From contig DUBE01000044.1 in the NCBI GenBank assembly GCA_012960475.1, positions 1 through 64,000 of the forward strand: a DNA stretch of 64,000 nt, given 5' to 3'. The translations under genes were made by a program, and so were the position numbers. Shown one piece after another: positions 51,156 through 60,270 of the stretch (positions are counted from its first letter, which is position 1; each line of letters begins with the position of its first letter). This DNA comes from Planctomycetota bacterium (GTDB lineage Bacteria > Planctomycetota > UBA1135 > GCA-002686595). The notes beneath the pieces are model-generated. The model ran no database searches, was not told the origin of the DNA, and was given only the letters and a program-made list of their open reading frames with translations.

Positions 51156-53515
51156 TGCATTCCCAGGGGCGCAAAGGTGCGTGCGCCGTCCTGGTCGATC
51201 CACAAGAGTGCACGCTCGGGTTCCGTGCCCAGAGTGCTCGAACCCGCCGCCAGCACGCGCCCGGTGCCGTCGATCAGGAGCGCGGCAGAGGTTTCAAAGG
51301 CGTTGTCCTCCAGGGTGCCGTCCTCGATCATGAAACCTGTGCCGTTCCAGGAGTGATCCAAGCGTCCTTGGTTGTCCAGCCGCCACCAGGCAAGGTCTGT
51401 GTGTCCCTCGGCGTTTTGGCGTGTGCCCACTGCGAGGATTGAACCATCGTCTCGCAATGTAAACGCGGTCGCCCCGGAGTCACGACCGAAAAGGACCGCT
51501 GGTTCGCCGGTGAATACCGGACCAAGGGCAACCAATCCGCTACCCGCATAGGGCCCGGAGCTATTACCGGTCCAGGTCAGGTCCGGTAGTCCGCTGGCAT
51601 CGCTGCGCCAAAATGCTGGTGAGGGGTGGGCGGCGCCCGGAGCGGCGGCCAAGAAGCCCACACACACGGCCCGGTCCTGGGCGTCGATCCGCAGGGCTTG
51701 AGGCGTGCCCACCACATCGTCTTGGAAGGTGCCAAAGTTGCGCACCACCCCTTGGGTGCCAAAGTCTGTGTCCAAGCTGCCATCGGAATTCCATTGGACG
51801 AGCAGCATGTCCGTTGCGGCGGCCATTGGATTGTGGGCAGTTGCTGCCACCAGGACGCGTCCGTCTGCGCGCACGGTCAGGGCCCGGGGAGTGATGTCAG
51901 CGGAGATGTTCCAGGAGGCAACCCCATCTACGCCAAAGGATGTGTCCAGTCCGAATGGGGTCTCCAGGATGCGCCAGATCGCAAGGTCTCCACTGTCCCG
52001 AGAGGCCAGAAGTACGAGGCCGCCGCCGGGATGGGAGGCCAGGGCAACCACTCCTCGTGGGGCGTTCGCACCCGGAGCAGGAGTCCAGCTGTCACTTGTG
52101 CTGCCGTCTTGATCGAGGCGCAACACCTGCACCGATGGGCTGGGGTCCGCCGCTTCCGAGCGCAGGGTGAGGGCGAGTTGGCTGCGGCCGGTCAGGGGGT
52201 CGGAGAGCAGTTCGCCGCAGGTGATATGGTCGGCGGCTCCCAGGGCCGCGATTTCCAGGCGACCCGCCACGCCAAAGTCTGCATCCGGAGCGAGATCTTG
52301 ATCACGCGCCTCCAGGAACAGAGTGCGCTGGCTTCCGGTGCCGTTGTCCTGCCAGCCTGCTGTCAGGCTGCCGTTGTTGGGCCAGTGGGCCAACTGGGTC
52401 AGGGCTGCGCCAGTTCCTGTGCTTGTCTGGGCCATGGAATCCAGAAAGCCTGCGCCTCCGCAGAAGTAGTCCGCCAGAAAAGTCAATTCCAGGGAAGCGG
52501 AATCCCCATCGCGACTGGCGGTGATGCGCAGGGTGTTGCTACCCGAGCCGTGTTGCTTGGGAGATATGTAGCTCACCAGGTAGAAACTGTTGGCCAGGTC
52601 ACGCACATCTTTGGCCACATCGGTAAAGCCCGGGGTCAGGTCTGGCAGATTGGCCGCTTGTACAAACCCATCGGGGCCCAGCAGGGTCAGGCTCTGGGTG
52701 TCGATTTCGTCCCCCAGCCCAATGGTGTAGGCCGAGTAGTCTCCTGCCTCAAGGGCCGCCACAGCAGCATCTCGAGTCACCAGGCCCGCCTGGTCAGTGC
52801 CGTCGGTGAAGGTGATCAGGCTGAGGGAGAAGAATTCAAGACCAATGGCATCTGCATTTGCAGCGGCTTCATCCAATACCGCCAGGCCATCGAGCACCGC
52901 GCCAAAGAGGTTGGTGGAGTTGCTGGTCACGGTCACATCGTCCACATTGTCGATGGCCGCATGCAGTTGGGCTGCGCTGGCGCTGAAGCCCAGCGGGCCT
53001 GAAGATCCGGGCAGATAGCCGGGCACGCTGTCGGGGGCTCCAAAGAACCATGAGATAGCTACCTCCACCGCGGGCTCAGCAAGGGCCTCGTCCACAAACG
53101 CATGGGCGGCGGCAAGTTCTGCCGCCAGGCCTTCGGGACTACCTGCCACACTGCCAGAAAGGTCCAGCAACAGGTGCGCGTAGGCCCGGAAGATGCGAGG
53201 CTTGGGCAGCAATCTATGTTGGCTCTCGCTGGTGCTGACCAGGGAGTCGTTTTCATGCAGAAGGAAGTCCGCTGCGCTCAAGCCAGGTACCGGGCGGCCA
53301 TCATCGGCGAGCACCTGCAAGAGCACCGACAGGCGTCCGGGCAGGTCGATGCGCGGGTGGGGACCGGGACCGATGGTGATCAGGGAGCCTGGGGTGGGGT
53401 CACCGATGACCCCGGGCCCAGGTCCCGTGCCGCCTCCACCGCAGGCCGCGAAGAGCAGCAGCAGGGCAGGAGAAAATTTGGTCAGCGCATTTTTCTTCGA
53501 CAGGATCTTGTGCAT
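51152..53515 (-). CDS. Lipoprotein with von Willebrand factor A domain and delta-60-type beta-propeller repeats
   Basis: A 787-residue lipoprotein: signal SPALLLLFAAC with lipobox FAAC, then a GGGGTGPGPG linker. The VWA domain is marked by a MIDAS-type DLSGSVAGS, TSNSTNLFGAVLDGL and TFTDGTDQAG (residues about 115-270). The C-terminal half has delta-60 propeller repeats of the form L-D-x-x-F-G-x-x-G: LDTSFGVDGVASW, LDTDFGTQGVVRN, LDHSWNGTGFM. These proteins are surface adhesion or scaffold components. ATG 53515 is set by the lipoprotein signal. Confidence 0.88.
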   Translation of the reverse strand: MHKILSKKNALTKFSPALLLLFAACGGGGTGPGPGVIGDPTPGSLITIGPGPHPRIDLPGRLSVLLQVLADDGRPVPGLSAADFLLHENDSLVSTSESQHRLLPKPRIFRAYAHLLLDLSGSVAGSPEGLAAELAAAHAFVDEALAEPAVEVAISWFFGAPDSVPGYLPGSSGPLGFSASAAQLHAAIDNVDDVTVTSNSTNLFGAVLDGLAVLDEAAANADAIGLEFFSLSLITFTDGTDQAGLVTRDAAVAALEAGDYSAYTIGLGDEIDTQSLTLLGPDGFVQAANLPDLTPGFTDVAKDVRDLANSFYLVSYISPKQHGSGSNTLRITASRDGDSASLELTFLADYFCGGAGFLDSMAQTSTGTGAALTQLAHWPNNGSLTAGWQDNGTGSQRTLFLEARDQDLAPDADFGVAGRLEIAALGAADHITCGELLSDPLTGRSQLALTLRSEAADPSPSVQVLRLDQDGSTSDSWTPAPGANAPRGVVALASHPGGGLVLLASRDSGDLAIWRILETPFGLDTSFGVDGVASWNISADITPRALTVRADGRVLVAATAHNPMAAATDMLLVQWNSDGSLDTDFGTQGVVRNFGTFQDDVVGTPQALRIDAQDRAVCVGFLAAAPGAAHPSPAFWRSDASGLPDLTWTGNSSGPYAGSGLVALGPVFTGEPAVLFGRDSGATAFTLRDDGSILAVGTRQNAEGHTDLAWWRLDNQGRLDHSWNGTGFMIEDGTLEDNAFETSAALLIDGTGRVLAAGSSTLGTEPERALLWIDQDGARTFAPLGMH

Positions 53516-53758
53516 GGATCTCGGCCGTCGCTCCTGCTGTTCTGCCCGGCAGAAGACCAAGCCCCCTCGGCAGTCAGACTAGGGAACTGCTGGGTTGCGA
53601 TCTAGATTTGACCTCTCAAAGGGGGCTGGCCCCTCCTGCTGCTGAAATCGGGGACGAGGGCTCCTGATGCCCTGGAAAGAGGGTGGCCAGAGACGGAGTC
53701 CCCCTGGGAGGGTCTCGCGAGGGGGCGAGCGGATTCCAGCGCAGAGTCTGAGGGGGGC

Positions 53759-53777
53759 CAGCAGCGGGCCCCTGCTG
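53759..53777. repeat. Inverted repeat 3' of the lipid cluster
   Basis: CAGCAG-CGGGCCC-CTGCTG, a 6-bp stem with a self-complementary loop, 5 nt beyond the end of the FabI-like gene. No T run follows on the minus strand, so it is not a standard terminator, but it is well placed to stabilise the mRNA end. Confidence 0.4.
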
Positions 53778-53781
53778 CGGG

Positions 53782-54588
53782 TCAAAGACCCTCGAGACGC
53801 GTCGCGCGGTCCAGGATCGTGGCGTCGAAGTAATTCAAGCCCATGCCCGCATCCACCACCAGGCCCTGGCCAGCGATGCCCGATGAGCGAGGGGACAGCA
53901 GGAACAGGGCGGCCTGGGCCACCTCTTCTGTGCTCAAGCCCTCATGTCGAAGGGTCGCTTGTTCCGCAAACAGCCACGCATCCGCATAGCCGGGAATGCC
54001 AGCGGAAGAGCGTGTCTTGAGCAGGCCCGCGCGCACGGCGTTGACCCGCACTTGTTTCGTCGCGAGGGACTTGGCCAGGAACGCCACGGCGGAATCAAGC
54101 GCCGCTTTCGCTGGAGCCATGTAGCCGTAACTCTCTGCGGCCATGGTGGTGGTGGAGATCGAGATGGTGACCACCGATGCTCCCGCTGCCATTTGCTCTT
54201 CCAACGCTCCGGCTAGGGCGATCAGGGAGAAACAGGATACGTCCACCGCTTCCAAGAAGTGCTCTCGGGGCGTCTTGTGGAAGGCCTGGGCTCCGCCCTC
54301 GTAGCGCGCGAAGGCGATCGAGTGCACCAGACCGTGTAGGGGACCCAGGGGTTTGAGTCCTTCCGCCAGCGCGTCGATCTGGTCCTGCTCTCGCACATCG
54401 CAGCTGAAGACGGGATCATCGCGTGTGATCTTGGCGACCTCTTCGCGTCGTTCTTCCGTGCGTACCATCCAGATCGGTAGGGCGCCCACGGCACGCAGTT
54501 CCTGGCCGATGAAGGCCGCCACGCTGCGGCGGTTCGAGAGGCCCGTGACCAACACGCGCTTGCCTTTGAGTTGCAGCCAGTCGTCCAT
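53782..54588 (-). CDS. FabI-like enoyl-ACP reductase of the lipid cluster
   Basis: A 268-residue SDR of the FabI branch, expected to reduce trans-2-enoyl-ACP to acyl-ACP. The N-terminal loop KRVLVTGLSNRRSVAAFIG matches the FabI G-x5-S-I/V pattern, HSIAFA is present, and the catalytic Tyr-x6-Lys is Tyr154 and Lys161 in ESYGYMAPAKAAL. The C-terminal SGIAGQGLVVDAGMG is typical. Last gene of the cluster. Its ATG overlaps the FabZ-like stop by one base. Confidence 0.88.
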   Translation of the reverse strand: MDDWLQLKGKRVLVTGLSNRRSVAAFIGQELRAVGALPIWMVRTEERREEVAKITRDDPVFSCDVREQDQIDALAEGLKPLGPLHGLVHSIAFARYEGGAQAFHKTPREHFLEAVDVSCFSLIALAGALEEQMAAGASVVTISISTTTMAAESYGYMAPAKAALDSAVAFLAKSLATKQVRVNAVRAGLLKTRSSAGIPGYADAWLFAEQATLRHEGLSTEEVAQAALFLLSPRSSGIAGQGLVVDAGMGLNYFDATILDRATRLEGL

Positions 54589-55049
54589 CAGAATTCGTCT
54601 CCATCTTCTTGCTTCACGGCCAGCATGAACTTGATGCGCGCCACCAACTCCGTTTGTACACGCACCTCTGCCTTGCACCAGCGGGCGTTGGCCAGGGAGT
54701 CGGTGATCTCCACCTGGGTGGTCAGAGTTTCTTCGGGGCGCACCATGCGCTTGAAGCGGGCGTTTTCGATGCGCACCAGCACGGGGGTGCCGGTGGGGGG
54801 ATCGGCCTTGTTCTGGTCCGCGCAATAGATCGCGATGGCCGCGCTCTGGAAACAGTGCTCACAGATGTAGACACCGGGCAGAACCGGATTACCGGGGAAG
54901 TGGCCCTGAAAGATGTCCAGATCTGCGGCCACATCCCATTCGCAGGTCACACCGTCCGGCTGCAGTTCCAGTACACGGCTGACCAGCAGAAAGGGATCCG
55001 CGTGTGGCAGGATCGTGGCGGGGTCGAGGTCGAGGGCCTGATCAGATGC
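54588..55049 (-). CDS. FabZ-like 3-hydroxyacyl-ACP dehydratase of the lipid cluster
   Basis: A 153-residue hotdog-fold dehydratase. Catalytic His17 is in ILPHADPFLLV and the acid Glu65 in GNPVLPGVYICEHCFQS, matching L-P-H-x2-P-F-L-L-V and G-H-F-P-G-x-P...E of FabZ. It would form the trans-2 double bond, and could also isomerise. The start is a GTG at 55049, overlapping the FabG-like stop by 8 nt; an ATG at 55091 would overlap by 50 nt. Confidence 0.87.
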   Translation of the reverse strand, partial: ASDQALDLDPATILPHADPFLLVSRVLELQPDGVTCEWDVAADLDIFQGHFPGNPVLPGVYICEHCFQSAAIAIYCADQNKADPPTGTPVLVRIENARFKRMVRPEETLTTQVEITDSLANARWCKAEVRVQTELVARIKFMLAVKQEDGDEF

Positions 55050-55773
55050 CACCTGCAACCTCCAGGGTGGTGCCGTTGATGTAGGCGGCATCGGCGGAGG
55101 CCAGGAACATGAGCGCAGCCGCCACCTCCTCGGGCCTGCCGAAGCGTCGGGCAGGTACGGACTTCTTGTACTCCTTGATCAGCTCCGGTGGCAGATCATC
55201 CAGCAGCTCCGTAGCTATGAAGCCCGGGCTGACGCAGTTGACCGTGATGCCACGGGAGGCCACTTCCTTGCACAGGCTACGGGTCAGGCCGATCTGCCCG
55301 GCCTTGGAGGCTCCGTAGTTGGTTTGGCCCTGGAAGCCGATACGACTGGTGGGGGAGGTGACGAACAGGATGCGGCCATAGCGCTGGGCCATCATGTTCT
55401 TGACCGCGCCACGGCTCATGAGGTATCCGCCGGTCAGGTTGGTGTCGAGTACTGCCTGCCAGTCGGCTTTGTCCATCAGGGGCATCAGGGCGTCCCGGCG
55501 GATGCCCGCATTGTTGATCAGCACGGAGATCGGTTGGTCGCCGATCTCATCCCAGAGAGCTTGCACTTCTGCCTCTTGACTCACATCGCAGCGAGTCAGG
55601 GTCAGGCGCTCGACGTTGTCTCCGGCCAGGGAGCGCAGTTCTTCGGCGGCCTCTTCATTGCCTCTGTAGGTGGCTTGCACCTGGGCGCCTTCAGAGAGGA
55701 AGGCAAGGCTGGCCGCTCGGCCAAGGCCACGGGTTCCGCCGCTGATGATGACGCGTTGATTGGAAAATCTCAT
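55042..55773 (-). CDS. FabG-like 3-oxoacyl-ACP reductase of the lipid cluster
   Basis: A 243-residue SDR reducing 3-oxoacyl-ACP. GGTRGLGRA binds NADPH, INNAGIRRD is the NNAG motif, and the catalytic Asn112, Ser140, Tyr153, Lys157 lie in TNLTGG, FVTSPTSRIG and NYGASKAG. C-terminal INGTTLEVAGGI is typical of FabG. It lies 12 nt after the CrtI-like gene and overlaps the FabZ-like gene by 8 nt, so it works in one coupled set. Confidence 0.92.
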   Translation of the reverse strand: MRFSNQRVIISGGTRGLGRAASLAFLSEGAQVQATYRGNEEAAEELRSLAGDNVERLTLTRCDVSQEAEVQALWDEIGDQPISVLINNAGIRRDALMPLMDKADWQAVLDTNLTGGYLMSRGAVKNMMAQRYGRILFVTSPTSRIGFQGQTNYGASKAGQIGLTRSLCKEVASRGITVNCVSPGFIATELLDDLPPELIKEYKKSVPARRFGRPEEVAAALMFLASADAAYINGTTLEVAGGI

Positions 55774-55785
55774 GGGGGATGTGCC

Positions 55786-57276
55786 CTATGGCGTTTGTTT
55801 GAGCATGTGTTCTAGCACGGAGCAAAGGTGGGCGTCCACACGGTTGGCGGTGATTGCGCCGTAGTTGGCAGCGCCCAACCAACCGCTCATGATGATGCCC
55901 ACCGAGCCTGCGTGGTAGAGGCCTTCCACCTGTTCGGGGAGTTGCATGGAATAGGTAAGGCCCTCGAACTTGGTGCCAAAGGAGGCACCGCGCAGGTGTT
56001 GGGTGTAGAACTCAAAGGTCCGGGGCGTGGCGGCTTCGGTGTGTGTGATGTGTTGGGTCAGGCCCGGCATGCGTTGCTCCAGGTCGGCGAGGGTCTCCTG
56101 CTCCAGACGGGTCTTGGCTGCTGCGTAGGCGTTCTCGTCCAGGTCGTTCCAGTCGCTCCAGTTGGCGTTCATGGAGGCCACAACAGAGCTGCGCCCCGTT
56201 CCCGGGCGCACTTTGGGGTAGTAGAAGCTGTAGGTACGGCTCTCGCCAAACTGATCGCAGAGAGCCTGGCTGTCGAAAGTTCTGCGGGTGGATGTGAAGA
56301 AGAGGTCTGCGATCCAGGGCAATTCGTAGTTCTTGGCGAGGCCCATGAAGACCTGCACCGAGGAACAGTTGGGACGCACTTGCATGGCGCCGGTGTAGAA
56401 CTCTTCGCTCAGATGATCGGGGCCGATCAGATTCTTGATGGTGGGGTGCAGGCCTGCATTGGAGATCACCACCTCGGCACCGATTTCTCGGCCTCCAGCC
56501 AGGACCCCTTGCACGCGGCCCTGATCGATCAGGATGCGCTCCACCTGCACTCGGCTGAAGAGTTCCACTCCGCTGGTTTTGAGGGATTCCTTGATGTCTC
56601 GAATCAAAAGGTCCGTGCCACCGGTGAAGGTAAACACCCCCTTGGACATGAAATTCGAAAACACGATGCCAAAGGAGATCGCCGGGTCGTCCAAGTGCGC
56701 GCCGTTGGCGTAGGAGATCGGCTCCAAGAGTAAGCGGTGCACATCGTTGCGGCCGGGGAAGTACTGCTCGAACACATCGCCTGTGGTGCGCGCGTCTTCG
56801 TCGTAGTAGTTCATTTCGGCCAGGTCAGAATAGAACGCATCCACCGCTGCAGGGCTACAGCCCATGATCTGAACCAACTTGTGGGTGAAGTCCTCTTTGG
56901 TGAAGGCCGTATCGAAGCTGAATTGGGGATTGTCGAAGCGAATTCCGTCGAGTTTGACAATGCGCTTGGCCAGTTCCGGGCTCCAGTAACGCCGCACGGT
57001 TTTCTTCATGCCGAAGGGGAAACCGTGCAGGGAAATGTCGAACACATGGCCTCCCCGACGCTTGAACCAGGTGGCCATGCCACCCAGGTTGTAGTGCTGT
57101 TCGAGTACGCAGACCTTGTGCCCCGCCCTGGCAAGAATGTTGGCGCTGGTCAGTCCGGCGAGGCCCGAGCCGATCACGATCACGTCGTAGTGGTCTTTGG
57201 CCTTGCTGAGGGGATCGTTTCTTAGGGCGCGCTTGCCGTCTCGGCTGCCCGCGTGGAAGTGGGTGTCGCGGCTCAT
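55786..57276 (-). CDS. CrtI-like FAD-dependent oxidoreductase (phytoene desaturase family), second copy
   Basis: A 496-residue flavoprotein. Dinucleotide motif YDVIVIGSGLAGLTSANIL (Gly36, Gly38, Gly41) and C-terminal FAD region GLYHAGSVGIIMSGWLGAANYG. Overall it resembles CrtI/retinol-saturase-type desaturases and isomerases. In a FAS-II context the likely substrate is an acyl-ACP rather than a carotenoid; no phytoene synthase is present. It is clearly divergent from its neighbour at 57273-58700, so it is not a recent duplicate. Its ATG overlaps that gene's stop by 4 nt. Confidence 0.88.
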   Translation of the reverse strand: MSRDTHFHAGSRDGKRALRNDPLSKAKDHYDVIVIGSGLAGLTSANILARAGHKVCVLEQHYNLGGMATWFKRRGGHVFDISLHGFPFGMKKTVRRYWSPELAKRIVKLDGIRFDNPQFSFDTAFTKEDFTHKLVQIMGCSPAAVDAFYSDLAEMNYYDEDARTTGDVFEQYFPGRNDVHRLLLEPISYANGAHLDDPAISFGIVFSNFMSKGVFTFTGGTDLLIRDIKESLKTSGVELFSRVQVERILIDQGRVQGVLAGGREIGAEVVISNAGLHPTIKNLIGPDHLSEEFYTGAMQVRPNCSSVQVFMGLAKNYELPWIADLFFTSTRRTFDSQALCDQFGESRTYSFYYPKVRPGTGRSSVVASMNANWSDWNDLDENAYAAAKTRLEQETLADLEQRMPGLTQHITHTEAATPRTFEFYTQHLRGASFGTKFEGLTYSMQLPEQVEGLYHAGSVGIIMSGWLGAANYGAITANRVDAHLCSVLEHMLKQTP

Positions 57277-58700
57277 GGGGCTGCTCCCTGGCCTTGGGGT
57301 TGGGCACCTGCAGCGGCAAGAGCGGCCACGCCCGCCCCGCCCACCAAAGCCCCAACGATGCCGAGAAAGCCGTTGTCCGTACCGATGATGTGCAAGCCGG
57401 CGATTTTCGCCGCGTCGTGGGGCACTTTCGCCGAGACGCCATAGACCGCGCCACCCAGCTTTGAGGTGAAGTGCGTGATGGTGCGTGGGGTGAACACATC
57501 CCGGGCGACCACATGGGGGCTGGGATCAGGGGCAAACTGGGCAACCGCTGCCAGGGATGCCTGGTAGGCGGCCTCCTTTTGCATTGCGTAGTGGCTCTCT
57601 TCCAGGCCTTCCCATGCGGCTGCCTGGGAGAGCACGGTCATGCGCAGGATGCCCTCTGGTTCGGAATCCTGGCCGGCATAGTTCTCTGGGATGCACAGCA
57701 CGCCGCTGCGGGCGTCAAATGGCTCGGGTGTGCTAGGGGCGTATATACCCCGGGGGCTGTTGTTCCAAAAGGTGATCGTCTTGTTGAAGCCCAGAGACGG
57801 TGCGCTTTGCTTCAGATGAGTGCAGCTCTCCACAAAGGTCATGGGGCCAACTGATTTTTTCCGTGCGTGCTGTTGCCCATCATCGCCGAGCATGCCCAGC
57901 GTCTCCACGAGGCCCGCGCTTGAGAGCACCAGAGGTGCGCGCACAACAGTGCCGTCGTCGAGCACCACCCCTTCGGTCTGTCCGTTTCCGTGCAGCACCT
58001 CTTGGACCCCGGACCTGAGGCGCAGGGTGCCGCCAGCGGCCTTCAAACGCCTGGTGAGCAGCTTGAGCAGGGGCCGCACGCCCCCTCTGGGTCGTGCAAA
58101 GCCCTCTTCATAGATGCTCTTCCAAAGCACAACAAACAAGGACCAGGCCATGTCGTTTGGAGTGGGGGAGCCATACCAAAGCAGGGGATGCAGAAGCAGA
58201 TCCACCAGCAACTCATCTCTCAGGCGTCGAAGCAGTTCCTGACGCGTGCTGACAGGTCCCCCCCGGACATCATGGGGGCTGGCGGCAAGTTCCCGCGCCA
58301 GTTCATCGAACGCCTCACTGGAGGTCGGGAACTTGACGCGCACTTCGTTGGCGAGTTGTTCGAAGTCGTTGCTGAAGTCAAGGGAGACTTCCGGAAACAC
58401 CGTGCACGAACCGAGTTGATCTCCCAGTTCCAGAGCTTCCAGGGGGATCCGCAACTGGCGCATGACCCGGGGCAGGGGCAGCTTGCGCGCGCTTTTTGGC
58501 GCTGCGTTGGTCAGGGCGTGCAGGCCCACATCATAGGTGCGGCCGCCGAGTTTGTAGAACGAGTTCAGGCCGCCCCACAGCCAGTGCCTTTCTTGCACCA
58601 CTGTGGAGAGGCCTGCTTGTGCCAATCGGATTCCAGCGGCGAGACCCGCAGGACCCGCACCGATTACGACGGCATCCGCGCGCTCGTCTGTGGGTTTCAC
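57273..58700 (-). CDS. CrtI-like FAD-dependent oxidoreductase (phytoene desaturase family), first copy
   Basis: A 475-residue flavoprotein beginning at GTG 58700, with DAVVIGAGPAGLAAGIRLA as the FAD-binding N-terminus and GLHIIGTDNGFLGIVGALVGG as the C-terminal FAD segment. The motif ERHWLWGGLNSFYKLGG (usually Gly-Gly after the Glu) is family-typical. AGG precedes the GTG in a reasonable position, and the gene starts 16 nt after the ACP stop. Expected to desaturate, isomerise or hydrogenate a carrier-bound chain. Confidence 0.86.
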   Translation of the reverse strand: MKPTDERADAVVIGAGPAGLAAGIRLAQAGLSTVVQERHWLWGGLNSFYKLGGRTYDVGLHALTNAAPKSARKLPLPRVMRQLRIPLEALELGDQLGSCTVFPEVSLDFSNDFEQLANEVRVKFPTSSEAFDELARELAASPHDVRGGPVSTRQELLRRLRDELLVDLLLHPLLWYGSPTPNDMAWSLFVVLWKSIYEEGFARPRGGVRPLLKLLTRRLKAAGGTLRLRSGVQEVLHGNGQTEGVVLDDGTVVRAPLVLSSAGLVETLGMLGDDGQQHARKKSVGPMTFVESCTHLKQSAPSLGFNKTITFWNNSPRGIYAPSTPEPFDARSGVLCIPENYAGQDSEPEGILRMTVLSQAAAWEGLEESHYAMQKEAAYQASLAAVAQFAPDPSPHVVARDVFTPRTITHFTSKLGGAVYGVSAKVPHDAAKIAGLHIIGTDNGFLGIVGALVGGAGVAALAAAGAQPQGQGAAP

Positions 58701-58716
58701 CGTGAGGACCTGCGGC

Positions 58717-58983
58717 CTAGCTGGTGACCAGCTCTTTGCCCGCCAGGTGCGGTGCGAGGTAATCCACGCAACTGTCCAGACTGGCCAGAGCCTTGTAGTC
58801 TTCCTCCGGCACATTCACGCCATAGCGTTTGCGCAGTTCCATCACGATGTCGAGGAAGTCCATGGAGTCCAGCTCAATTTGCTCCCTCAGGGAGACATCT
58901 GTCTTGAGACCCTCGACCTCTTCGTCGGGAGCAATGGTGCTGATGATGTCCTTGATGGCTTGGATGATGTCTTCGTTTGTCAT
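58717..58983 (-). CDS. Dedicated acyl carrier protein of the lipid cluster
   Basis: An 88-residue acidic carrier protein. The phosphopantetheine serine is Ser40 in IELDSMDFLDIV (D-S-M/L), preceded by a long helix (DIIQAIKDIISTIAP). It is a stand-alone ACP placed between the ketosynthase and the CrtI-like genes, so it probably belongs only to this pathway rather than to housekeeping fatty acid synthesis. It should be activated by a phosphopantetheinyl transferase such as the one at 48.6-49.2 kb. Confidence 0.93.
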   Translation of the reverse strand: MTNEDIIQAIKDIISTIAPDEEVEGLKTDVSLREQIELDSMDFLDIVMELRKRYGVNVPEEDYKALASLDSCVDYLAPHLAGKELVTS

Positions 58984-59031
58984 GTCAGGGCTGCCCGTTG
59001 GCTTCGGTGTCGTGGTGATCAGTCGATCAGT

Positions 59032-60270
59032 TCAGGAGGGAGGGCGGCCAACGATGACCGCTGAGTTGATTCCGAGCATTCCGAAAGAGAGGTTCAGAAT
59101 GGTCTCGACTTGTTCGTTCTTGTGAGGTTTTTCCAGCACCAACCCGCGCATTGCACACTCGGGGTCCAGGTCCGGCACATTGATTGTCGGGTGCACCCAG
59201 CCGTCTTGGAAGGAGGGCAGATTGCCCGCCAACTCAAGGGCACCGGCGGCACCCATGGTGTGCCCGATGAAACTCTTGGTGTTGTTGATGCTGGTCTTGG
59301 CGCTGTCCCCAAAGACCTCGTTGATCGCCTTGCACTCCTGGACGTCGCCTAATGGTGTGCTCGTGGAGTGAGTGTTGACGATGTGAATATCCTCGGCTTG
59401 CAAGCCCGCGCGTTGGATCGCTCCGCGCATGCATTGGTTCTGGCGCTCGGGGTTCGGCAGCACGAAATCCGTGGCGTCGGAATTCACCTTCCAGCCGAGG
59501 ACTTCGGCCATGATCGGCGCGCCCCGGCGTTGGGCGTCCTCCAATCGTTCCATGGCGAACAAGCAGCCTCCCTCGCTGACCACAATGCCGTTGCGGCCCT
59601 TATCGAAGGGGCGCGAGACTTGAGTCGGGTCCTCGTGTTTGCCTAGCGCCCCTTCGGACTTGAAGGAGGCAAAGATGCCAAAGGTGTGGATGCTCTCGGA
59701 GACACCGCCAGCGAGAGCCATGTCTACCTCGTGCAACTGCAGCATTTGGGCCCCCTGGATGAGACCCAGGTTGCCTCCAGCGCAGGCACCGCCCACGGTG
59801 TAGTGGGGGCCTGTAACCGGAAGGGAGAGGGTCACCTCCCCGGCTGGGTTGTTGGCCACCGTGCGCGGGTTGTGGTGGTGGGACCAAAAGGAAAGATCGA
59901 AGTCGTATTGGCTGACTTCGTGGATTTGCTGCTCAGTTTCCACATTGCCGTGTTCTGTGGTGCCTACATAGACGCCCACTCGATCTCGGCCCAGCTTGTC
60001 CAGGTCCATTTGGGCGGCGGTGACTGCCTCGTGGGCGCAAAAAATCGCGATTGAGCCCGCTCGTGTGCCCCTGCGCAGGGCCTTGCGGGTTTGGTAGCGC
60101 GTGGCTTCAAAGTCGCACTGGCCCGCTACGGTCTTGCCGAAGTGCCTGATCTCCCAGGGACTGACGCCACTGACGCCCGCCAGCAGGTTGCTGCGGTACT
60201 TGGCGAGGGAATTGCCGTTGGGAGATGTCAACCCGACACCCGTGATCACGATGCGCGCAAGGTCAGTCAT
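59032..60270 (-). CDS. FabF-type beta-ketoacyl-ACP synthase of the lipid cluster
   Basis: A 412-residue elongating KAS of the FabF/FabB class. The catalytic triad is Cys163 (VGGACAGGN), His301 (VNTHSTSTPLGD) and His337 (KSFIGHTMGAAG). ATG 60270. It condenses malonyl-ACP with the growing acyl-ACP. It differs from housekeeping FabF in several places (DFDLSFWSHHHNPRT), hinting at a special chain. It overlaps the regulator stop by 8 nt. Confidence 0.93.
   Translation of the reverse strand: MTDLARIVITGVGLTSPNGNSLAKYRSNLLAGVSGVSPWEIRHFGKTVAGQCDFEATRYQTRKALRRGTRAGSIAIFCAHEAVTAAQMDLDKLGRDRVGVYVGTTEHGNVETEQQIHEVSQYDFDLSFWSHHHNPRTVANNPAGEVTLSLPVTGPHYTVGGACAGGNLGLIQGAQMLQLHEVDMALAGGVSESIHTFGIFASFKSEGALGKHEDPTQVSRPFDKGRNGIVVSEGGCLFAMERLEDAQRRGAPIMAEVLGWKVNSDATDFVLPNPERQNQCMRGAIQRAGLQAEDIHIVNTHSTSTPLGDVQECKAINEVFGDSAKTSINNTKSFIGHTMGAAGALELAGNLPSFQDGWVHPTINVPDLDPECAMRGLVLEKPHKNEQVETILNLSFGMLGINSAVIVGRPPS

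Noticed and set aside
51626-53002. 458-codon plus-strand open frame
   Set aside because: Antisense to the VWA/propeller lipoprotein, which has a signal, MIDAS and repeats.
53759-53777. Standard terminator for the lipid cluster
   Set aside because: The inverted repeat is well placed but is followed by a C-rich, not T-rich, stretch on the minus strand.
55786-58700. Carotenoid biosynthesis by the two CrtI-like proteins
   Set aside because: No phytoene synthase, GGPP synthase or cyclase is present and the genes sit inside a FAS-II set with an ACP.
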